Assembly (NCBI GenBank): GCA_021647345.1
Contig: JAKIUX010000023.1
Location: 1 to 8,743, forward strand
Origin: Hydrogenimonas sp.
GTDB taxonomy: Bacteria; Campylobacterota; Campylobacteria; Campylobacterales; Hydrogenimonadaceae
Direction: 5' to 3'
DNA: 8,743 nucleotides
Shown here: one piece after another, positions 6,611 through 8,743 of the stretch
Layout: the number at the start of each line of letters is the position of its first letter
Numbering within the stretch: position 1 is the stretch's first letter
Program-made: the position numbers and the translations under genes
Notes under the pieces: generated by a model
What the model was told of the DNA's origin: nothing
Databases searched by the model: none
What the model saw: the letters and a program-made list of their open reading frames with translations, nothing else

Positions 6611-8079
6611 TCGCTTTCCTTTAGGTAAATTTCGACCGGGTACTGCTGCTGAAGCCTTTTTATAAGGTTTTCCTGCAGTAGAGCCTCTTTCAATTTATGT
6701 GTATTCTCTTCTATAAAGGAACGATTTTCGTTCAACTTCTCTTCATTAAGCAACTTCTGTTCCAAAATCTCGTAACTTACTGCAACGTTGTCAAGAAGTA
6801 TCGCTCCCTTTTGTTTGTCTGATGCAAAAAGCATCTGCAAAAACTCGGCAGCTTCGTCATTTGAAAGAGGTTTCACTTTGTCAACGCTATCGCGTGTCAG
6901 GTAGTCTGATACTCTTGCATCTTTAAGATTTTCGCTGCTTTTTTCAGCCAACTTTTTTAGAAGCTCTTCTCTTTTGCTTTTGACATAGTCGCTCTTTACT
7001 TTAGCATATGCCTCTTCGAAAGTCATAGGTCTTGGCAGAATTACATCTTCTACTCTTATGATTACATACCTTCCATCTTCTATTTTCGGTTTAAGGGTAG
7101 AGTTGGGTGCGGCTGCCTCTATATCTTTCCAAGTCTTTTCAGAAAATCGCGGATCACCAACCTCTGTAGTTATAGTCTCTTCAGGTTTTCTTTTATCCTT
7201 TTTCAGATCTATATAGGCAAGCTGAGCACTCTTTTTGGCCGCTTTGAGCTGAAGAGCTTCTACGACTCGCTCTTTCACATCCTCAAGTGGCAGTATCTTT
7301 CCTTCAAAGTCTGTAAAGTCGGTTCTGTTGGCTTTATAATAGCTCTCTATCTCACTTTCGCTTGGTATTTTCGAGTCTGGTTCCACCCACATTAAAGAGA
7401 GTTTGTAGCGGGTGGGAGTCATATAGCGGTTCTTCTTCTCCTCCCAATACTTCTTCAGGGACTCTTCATCGACCTTTACGTTTACATCTTCGCCATTGAA
7501 AACTTTGTAGCGTATCTTGTCGGCTATGAAGATCGAAGCGCCGAAGGCCTCTGCCTCAAGAGGCACCGTACCGGTATCGAGAATATTGAGTGCCTTTTTT
7601 ACAAGCAGTTCATCTTTGATTCTCGCTTCGAAAACTTTAGGTTTCATTCTCATGTTGGCAAGCATTGAGAGGTATGTCTGCTTGTCAAAAGAGCCGTTTT
7701 TCTGAAAAGCGGGTATGGAAACGATAGCTTTTTGAACCTCTTCATCGCTTACGCTTATGTCGTGATCTTTTGCGAAATTTTTAATAAGTGCCTGGTATAT
7801 AAGAGATTGAAGAGCCTGCTTCTGAAGCCCGAGCTGCTTTGCTGTAGCTTCGTCGAGTCTGCCCCCCATCGCCTGGTTATACTGCTCATAGAGATTCCCG
7901 TAAGCATTCTGAAGTTCGCTTACCGATATGGGAATATCGCCTACCATAGCGACGCTATTGCTTTTGCTGCCGTACTGGTAGGTTCCCCAGCCGACGAAAC
8001 CGGCACCGACGAACGCGATGGTACTGATCCATATAGTTACTACGAGGTATTTTCTGTGTTTTTGCATCCAAGATATCAT
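6607..8079 (-). CDS. ppiD: PpiD/SurA-like inner-membrane-anchored periplasmic chaperone
   Basis: A 490-residue protein with a short basic cytoplasmic tail, one membrane anchor (about 11-31) and a large periplasmic part. Residues about 40-190 match the SurA/PpiD N-terminal chaperone domain (AMVGDIPISVSELQNAY, then paired helices with QALIKNF and the SFDKQTYLSML motif). PpiD proteins help fold proteins emerging from the Sec translocon and outer-membrane precursors. In the middle region (about 220-350), where PpiD carries a PpiC-type parvulin isomerase domain, I see no parvulin landmarks (no FxxLAxxxS or GGxLGW motif), so it is probably a chaperone without isomerase activity. A charged, helical C-terminal part follows. 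I recall C. jejuni Cj0694, in the same place before ftsA, being called PpiD. The ATG at 8079 has AAAAGG 7 nt upstream; Met5 lacks a ribosome site. It is first in the run with ftsA and ftsZ. Confidence 0.85.
   Translation of the reverse strand: MISWMQKHRKYLVVTIWISTIAFVGAGFVGWGTYQYGSKSNSVAMVGDIPISVSELQNAYGNLYEQYNQAMGGRLDEATAKQLGLQKQALQSLIYQALIKNFAKDHDISVSDEEVQKAIVSIPAFQKNGSFDKQTYLSMLANMRMKPKVFEARIKDELLVKKALNILDTGTVPLEAEAFGASIFIADKIRYKVFNGEDVNVKVDEESLKKYWEEKKNRYMTPTRYKLSLMWVEPDSKIPSESEIESYYKANRTDFTDFEGKILPLEDVKERVVEALQLKAAKKSAQLAYIDLKKDKRKPEETITTEVGDPRFSEKTWKDIEAAAPNSTLKPKIEDGRYVIIRVEDVILPRPMTFEEAYAKVKSDYVKSKREELLKKLAEKSSENLKDARVSDYLTRDSVDKVKPLSNDEAAEFLQMLFASDKQKGAILLDNVAVSYEILEQKLLNEEKLNENRSFIEENTHKLKEALLQENLIKRLQQQYPVEIYLKESE
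6615..6622 (-). promoter_or_regulatory. Ribosome binding site of ftsA
   Basis: AAAGGAAA lies within the last codons of the ppiD-like gene; its GGA core is 6 nt before the ftsA GTG at 6610. This spacing supports the GTG, since no ATG occurs near the conserved N-terminus (LLAIDIGSS). Confidence 0.5.
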
Positions 8080-8105
8080 CCAAAGGCCTTTTGCAGTGTT
8101 GGTTG

Positions 8106-8136
8106 GTTATAATTGCCATAATAGTGCATTTAACAA
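8106..8136 (-). promoter_or_regulatory. Candidate promoter of the ppiD-ftsA-ftsZ run
   Basis: On the minus strand TTGTTA (8131-8136) is followed after 19 bp by TATAAC (8106-8111); a second box, TATTAT (8118-8123), lies between them. Either could serve as a -10 box in an AT-rich setting, about 27-40 bp before the ppiD ATG. No strong -35 is present. The choice between the two cannot be made from sequence alone. Confidence 0.4.
8108..8113 (+). promoter_or_regulatory. Candidate -10 box for bioA (plus strand)
   Basis: A perfect TATAAT preceded by GTTGGT, similar to the box before the M48 gene (TTGGC then TATAAT). If used, bioA mRNA would have a leader of about 145 nt holding all three inverted repeats described nearby. 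It overlaps the minus-strand candidate at 8106-8111, so the two readings may be alternatives or divergent overlapping promoters. Confidence 0.35.
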
Positions 8137-8141
8137 TTTTA

Positions 8142-8168
8142 TTGAATCGGAAATTAATTCCGGTTTAA
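8142..8168. repeat. Inverted repeat 1 upstream of bioA
   Basis: Arms TTGAATCGGAA (8142-8152) and TTCCGGTTTAA (8158-8168) around an ATTAA centre. Nine of eleven positions are complementary in DNA; the other two are G-U pairs if transcribed on the plus strand, giving an uninterrupted 11-bp RNA stem in the bioA direction but mismatches in the ppiD direction. It could be an operator or a leader hairpin. Confidence 0.5.
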
Positions 8169-8189
8169 ATATGCCGTATTAACACCGTG

Positions 8190-8214
8190 AATATCGGTAT
8201 TTTCCGATATTTTT
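8190..8214 (+). repeat. Inverted repeat 2 upstream of bioA, terminator-like
   Basis: AATATCGG (8190-8197) and CCGATATT (8204-8211) are a perfect 8-bp inverted repeat with a 6-nt loop (TATTTT), running into a T-tract that ends at 8214. On the plus strand this has the outline of a weak intrinsic terminator or attenuator; on the minus strand no T-tract follows. It shares the TCGG/CCG core with repeat 1. Confidence 0.5.
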
Positions 8215-8218
8215 ACAC

Positions 8219-8239
8219 TTTGTCAAAAAGTTTGACAAA
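8219..8239. promoter_or_regulatory. Candidate operator: perfect 9-bp inverted repeat before bioA
   Basis: TTTGTCAAA (8219-8227) and TTTGACAAA (8231-8239) are perfect inverted arms separated by AAG. A further half-site, TTGACA (8242-8247), follows 10 bp after the TTGACA of the right arm (8232-8237). The dyad ends 25 bp before the bioA ATG. Its symmetry and short spacer look like a site for a dimeric repressor. It does not match the BirA or BioR operators as I know them, so the regulator is not identified. Confidence 0.45.
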
Positions 8240-8264
8240 CATTGACAGAGACCGAGGGGAAAAG

Positions 8265-8743
8265 ATGAAAAATTCAGAAGTGGCAAAGCGTGATCTTGAA
8301 CATATATGGCACCCTTGTACTCAGATGAAAGATCACGAAACTCTACCGTTAATTCCTGTTAAGTCTGCCAAAGGCGTATGGCTGGAGGATTTTGAAGGGA
8401 ACCGCTACATTGACTCCATAAGCAGCTGGTGGGTAAACCTTTTCGGACATGCAAACCCATATATAGGCAAAAAGCTTGCCGAGCAGGCGAATGAACTGGA
8501 GCATGTGCTTCTTGCCGGTTTCACTCACGAACCGGCGGTAAGACTCGCAGAGAGGCTATGCTCAATCTCTCCTGAACCAATTACAAAACTCTTTTTTGCA
8601 GACAACGGCTCAAGTGCCATCGAGGTAGCTCTAAAGATGAGTTATCACGCTCATCTTAACAGCGGAAGCGATAGGCCTCTTTTTCTCTCTTTAACCAACA
8701 GTTACCACGGCGAGACCATAGGAGCGCTTTCTGTGGGAGATGT
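8265..8743 (+). CDS. bioA: Adenosylmethionine-8-amino-7-oxononanoate aminotransferase BioA (N-terminal part; 3' end beyond the window)
   Basis: BioA is the PLP-dependent class III aminotransferase that converts 8-amino-7-oxononanoate (KAPA) to 7,8-diaminononanoate (DAPA) in biotin synthesis, using SAM as amino donor. The 159 visible residues carry the family's markers: [10 protein letters not shown] (16-25), [13 protein letters not shown] (53-65) with the substrate-site tryptophans, AGFTHEPA (84-91), the cofactor-phosphate loop [12 protein letters not shown] (111-122), and [14 protein letters not shown] (146-159) with the PLP-stacking tyrosine Y147. The catalytic lysine lies beyond the window edge. 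The ATG at 8265 follows a GAGGGGA ribosome site (8254-8260). It diverges from ppiD; the same arrangement occurs in H. pylori as I recall it. Three inverted repeats upstream suggest it may be regulated. The identification is secure. Confidence 0.96.
   Translation, partial: MKNSEVAKRDLEHIWHPCTQMKDHETLPLIPVKSAKGVWLEDFEGNRYIDSISSWWVNLFGHANPYIGKKLAEQANELEHVLLAGFTHEPAVRLAERLCSISPEPITKLFFADNGSSAIEVALKMSYHAHLNSGSDRPLFLSLTNSYHGETIGALSVGD

Noticed and set aside
8219..8239. BirA-type biotin operator
   Set aside because: The dyad has a 3-bp spacer and TTTGTCAAA arms, whereas BirA boxes have TTGTAAAC-like arms separated by about 14-16 bp.
8232..8247. Two TTGACA sequences as -35 boxes of a bioA promoter
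   Set aside because: A -10 box 16-18 bp downstream would fall in the ribosome site or the start of bioA and none is present, so they are better read as half-sites of a regulatory repeat.
1..8743. A new defence system, mobile element, CRISPR array or transferred island
   Set aside because: Every gene is a recognised housekeeping or conserved family, gene order matches known Campylobacterota synteny in the ftsZ-bioA part, codon use looks even throughout, and no direct repeats, integrases, transposases or tRNA borders are visible.

Overview
This window is a stretch of ordinary core genome from a member of the Campylobacterota (Epsilonproteobacteria). Three things point there: the gene order ftsZ-ftsA-ppiD next to a divergent bioA, which as I recall matches Helicobacter pylori HP0979-HP0976 and, for the ppiD-like/ftsA/ftsZ part, Campylobacter jejuni Cj0694-Cj0696; ftsAZ standing apart from the rest of the dcw cluster; and coding sequence rich in AGA (Arg) and ATA (Ile) codons. 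The GC content looks moderate, higher than in Campylobacter or Helicobacter, so a free-living relative (Sulfurovum or Hydrogenimonas type) is plausible. The genus cannot be fixed from this sequence.

Layout. Positions 1-538 (minus) hold the N-terminal 179 residues of a Uup-like ABC-F ATPase. A short divergent promoter region (539-672) separates it from a plus-strand run: a Ste24-like M48 membrane metalloprotease, prmC (release-factor glutamine methyltransferase, 4-nt overlap with the protease gene), a four-helix DUF4149-type membrane protein, and an Mla-type ABC ATPase (MlaF-like). This run meets a minus-strand operon tail to tail with only 6 bp between stop codons. That operon reads ppiD-like chaperone, ftsA, ftsZ, packed by a 4-nt GTGA overlap and a 12-nt gap. 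A 185-bp divergent region (8080-8264) carrying three inverted repeats separates ppiD from bioA, which runs off the right edge after 159 codons.

How the genes work together. FtsZ (the polymer) and FtsA (its membrane tether) form the core of the cytokinetic ring and are co-transcribed with an inner-membrane-anchored periplasmic chaperone. The plus-strand genes cover membrane protein quality control (M48), translation termination (PrmC) and probably envelope lipid transport (MlaF ATPase, whose permease and MCE partners are not in view). bioA is a biotin biosynthesis gene.

I found no RNA genes, mobile elements, CRISPR arrays, phage genes or accessory islands, and no convincing new multi-gene system. 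The points most worth a second look are the inverted repeats upstream of bioA, the unusual cysteine in the MlaF signature motif, the MlaF ATPase isolated from its partners, the missing parvulin core in the PpiD-like protein, and a terminator-like hairpin inside the 3' end of mlaF.
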